A stretch of 7,157 bases of DNA from an uncultured Pseudomonadota bacterium (GTDB lineage Bacteria; Myxococcota_A; UBA9042; CAIXZC01): positions 1 to 7,157 of the forward strand of contig CALFHQ010000393.1 in assembly GCA_937876385.1 (NCBI GenBank). The letters are read 5' to 3'. The position numbers and the translations under genes are program-made. This document shows positions 5,222-7,157 of the stretch, in pieces; positions within the stretch are counted from its first letter, which is position 1, and every line of letters starts with the position of its first letter. A model generated the notes under the pieces. It ran no database searches. It had not been told where the DNA came from and saw only the letters and a program-made list of their open reading frames with translations.

Positions 5222-7157
5222 TTATTCACACTCGGCGTTGTCAAGACCTGGGGTTCCCAGGCGAGCATCGGTCCCGTACTCGGCAGTAGCGGGACACCAC
5301 AAGCTCATGTCGTTGTTGTCTCCGCCATAAGACGACAATCCGAGTTGCCACGAGGTGGACAACACGACAGCAGCGGAGGTGTAGTCGATTCGGTCGATGG
5401 TCACGGCCGGGTCACCGCACTGGAGGATGATCTCGTCTCCCGAGTTCCCGAGGGTGAAATCGGCCCCAAAGGAATAGTCGGCAGCGAGTCCCCAGTTGGC
5501 CACGGGGTCCAGGGACTTGGCCAGCACGACATAGCCAGCAGGGGCGACTGGGAGGCTTGCAGAGATGACATGGAGGTTTCCTCCGTCATCGGACAGGGTG
5601 CATCCCAGGAGGTCCAATTCGGACAGGGTCGGATTGTACAACTCGACCCACTCGCCGTTGTCTCCGGACCCACCCACGGATCTCGCCATGAATTCGGTGA
5701 CGATGATGTCTCCCTCGGAAGCGGGCTGGTTGTCTGCGCCGGTGAGGACGCACTCGCCATCCACGCAACTTTCCGTGTCTGCGCAGGCTACCGGAGTGGG
5801 TTGGTAGTCACACACGGCGGCCATGTTGTCCACGGTACACAAACCTTCCAGGAGATGCACAACGAGTGTGTTCTCATCCTGGCAGTAATCCAGGGGAGGC
5901 AAAGTGCACTGGTTGGGAACGCACGGATTGGTGGGGTCGTAGACTGTGAGTTTCCCGGCGTCTGCGACATCGTAGCCGTTGCTGCTTCCCGGAGCAGCAT
6001 CGCAGTAGGTCCAGGTGGCCCCGCTGTCCAGGGAGACCCGGAAGGCGAAGTCGTAGGTTCCCGGCGCCAGGTCCGTCATGAACCCGACATAGCCGTCGGC
6101 GCCCACAACGCCATCCAACGAATCGTCGTAGGGGTCCATCCCAGTGGCAGGAGTGAAGACCCAGTCGACTGAGCCATCGGGACTGACGTCTCGGGGACCA
6201 ACTCCGAAGTCAACCAGGAGTGCGTCATCTGTATCGATTCCACTGGTCAAGTCGGTAAGCACGGGGATGCTCACCATGGCGCTGGCATCGATGGTGTTGT
6301 TGTCTACCAACTCCACATCGACAGGTTCCAGCAGCTCGCACCAATCCAGATAGGGCTCTGGTGGGGCACAGGTTTCGTTGGCCCCTTCCGGGGTTCCCAA
6401 CATCGTGGAAGTCCCATAAGAGGCGGTGGCGAGGCACCAATTGTCGATGTCGTCATTGGCAACTGCGTCGTAGGCATCGGCACTAAGTTGAATGGCTGTC
6501 TCCAGAAGTACCCAGGCGGAGGTGTAGTTGACTCGGTCAATTTCCACCATGTCATTCCCGCAAGCCAGGACAATCTCATCTTCGGTGTTGCTCAGGGTCA
6601 GCTTCGAACCTGCTTCCAGGGTGAAGGTCAGGCCGTGGTTCGCTTCAGGGTCACCGGAGCGGGCAATGACGGCATAGTCTCCGGGGGCCAGAACCACCGA
6701 CTGTGCGATGGGGAAATCATCGCTCCCATCGTCCATGAGATGGCACCCTTTGAGATCCAACGGGGAAAGGCTGGCGTTGTACAACTCCACCCACTCACCG
6801 TTGTCGGTTCCAGCCTGGGAGCGCGCCATGAACTCGGTGATGATGATCTGTCCTGCTTCCGTGGGAAGCACCCCTTCCCCTTCTCCGATACAAACGGACC
6901 CCACACACACCTTGGTGGAGAGAGAGCAATCGACATCAAGGGGTTCATCGTAGGCGCAAGTGAATCCACCCAGACCGTCCTCGGAGCAAACTCCCGGAGT
7001 CACGAAGGTGTGCAGCGTGACTCCATCTTCGTCGCAAGTGGCCTCGGGAGGCAGGTCACACGGGTTGGGCATGCAGGGGCTGGGTGCCTGGATGTCAAGA
7101 TGGCCAGCATTTTCCACCTGATAGTCATCTTCACTGCCGTTGGAACCTTCGCCCGCG
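5222..7157 (-). CDS. Partial repetitive secreted/surface protein with two lamin-tail domains and Cys-rich linkers
   Basis: The frame is open to the right edge, so the N-terminus, and any signal peptide, lies outside the window. Numbering from the GTG codon at 7117 (an internal codon, not the start), the order is: Cys-rich linker (15-76, CMPNPC through CVGSVC); lamin-tail domain (about 88-250, 'IIITEFMARS', 'GEWVELYN', 'LGTPEG'); a beta-sandwich-like module (about 255-378, ending 'SLDSGATWTYCD'); a second Cys-rich linker (399-456); a second lamin-tail domain (about 468-630). The protein stops one residue after the last domain, with no C-terminal anchor. Lamin-tail (PF00932) domains in bacteria are found on exported proteins, often with nucleases or adhesins; no catalytic domain is visible here. 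Many paired cysteines suggest disulfides outside the cytoplasm. Acidic, Asp/Gly-rich composition fits an extracellular, perhaps calcium-binding, protein, but this is inferred. The role is probably structural or adhesive. Confidence 0.85.
   Translation of the reverse strand, partial: AGEGSNGSEDDYQVENAGHLDIQAPSPCMPNPCDLPPEATCDEDGVTLHTFVTPGVCSEDGLGGFTCAYDEPLDVDCSLSTKVCVGSVCIGEGEGVLPTEAGQIIITEFMARSQAGTDNGEWVELYNASLSPLDLKGCHLMDDGSDDFPIAQSVVLAPGDYAVIARSGDPEANHGLTFTLEAGSKLTLSNTEDEIVLACGNDMVEIDRVNYTSAWVLLETAIQLSADAYDAVANDDIDNWCLATASYGTSTMLGTPEGANETCAPPEPYLDWCELLEPVDVELVDNNTIDASAMVSIPVLTDLTSGIDTDDALLVDFGVGPRDVSPDGSVDWVFTPATGMDPYDDSLDGVVGADGYVGFMTDLAPGTYDFAFRVSLDSGATWTYCDAAPGSSNGYDVADAGKLTVYDPTNPCVPNQCTLPPLDYCQDENTLVVHLLEGLCTVDNMAAVCDYQPTPVACADTESCVDGECVLTGADNQPASEGDIIVTEFMARSVGGSGDNGEWVELYNPTLSELDLLGCTLSDDGGNLHVISASLPVAPAGYVVLAKSLDPVANWGLAADYSFGADFTLGNSGDEIILQCGDPAVTIDRIDYTSAAVVLSTSWQLGLSSYGGDNNDMSLWCPATAEYGTDARLGTPGLDNAECE
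5228..5923 (-). repeat. Protein-level repeat unit B (Cys-rich linker + lamin-tail domain)
   Basis: This is the second copy of the module at 6368-7075, about 1140 bases away. Landmarks align one to one: C.PN.C, the Cys spacing of the linker, TEFMARS, DNGEWVELYN, the '..GC.L.DDG' strand, DEI.L.CG, and 'ID(R).(D/N)YTSA'. Some stretches are still alike in DNA, for example the region encoding GEWVELYN (about 5638-5660). Confidence 0.85.
6368..7075 (-). repeat. Protein-level repeat unit A (Cys-rich linker + lamin-tail domain)
   Basis: This is the first visible copy of the module, matching 5228-5923 with an offset of 1140 to 1143 bases in the conserved core. The 3-base change in offset reflects a one-codon insertion in copy B just before DNGEW. 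The copies are separated by a single beta-sandwich-like module (about 5984-6355). Confidence 0.85.

Noticed and set aside
5239..5244. Perfect TTGACA -35 box on the minus strand before the TetR gene
   Set aside because: The best -10-like sequence (TAACTC) is only 14 bases downstream, and nothing suitable lies at 16-18 bases. The bases also encode conserved-looking residues of the upstream protein, so I do not call a promoter.
5183..6172. Plus-strand open frame of 329 codons
   Set aside because: It is antisense to the lamin-tail repeats and the TetR start. It is Gly/Val-rich without domain signals.
7115..7117. GTG at 7117 as the start codon of the lamin-tail gene
   Set aside because: The frame is open to the edge, and the upstream residues match the end of the internal repeat module, so this GTG is an internal valine codon.

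Overview
The window looks like a piece of a moderately GC-rich bacterial chromosome. The lamin-tail surface protein, with its Cys-rich linkers and the 'SLDSGATWTYCD' module, is typical of Myxococcota, Bradymonadales and related former Deltaproteobacteria. A very large fused CoA-dehydratase activase is also common in that group and in anaerobes. This placement rests on protein style only; there is no rRNA or other marker gene here.

All credible genes lie on the minus strand, so transcription runs from high to low coordinates. From upstream to downstream they are: (1) a partial repetitive secreted or surface protein with two lamin-tail domains (5222-7157, running off the right edge); (2) a TetR-family regulator (4584-5198), starting 23 bases after the first gene ends; (3) a 183-base gap holding a sigma70-like promoter and a perfect 9+9 inverted repeat that looks like a TetR operator; (4) a 1413-residue fusion protein (159-4400) with two BadF/HgdC-type activase ATPase domains, a cysteine-bearing DUF2229-like region and a dehydratase-like C-terminal half; (5) the start of a further small gene (about 1-136, running off the left edge) that encodes a helix-turn-helix-like segment.

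The most coherent functional unit is the TetR gene plus the fusion gene. The palindrome lies just downstream of the predicted -10 and 25 bases before the fusion gene's start codon, where a bound repressor would block transcription. The fusion protein has everything expected of an ATP-driven low-potential electron injector and its iron-sulfur acceptor in one chain, but its substrate is unknown. The surface-protein gene has no evident functional link to the rest and may simply be an upstream neighbour whose transcript could read into the TetR gene. No tRNA, rRNA, CRISPR array, insertion-sequence end or convincing intrinsic terminator was seen.
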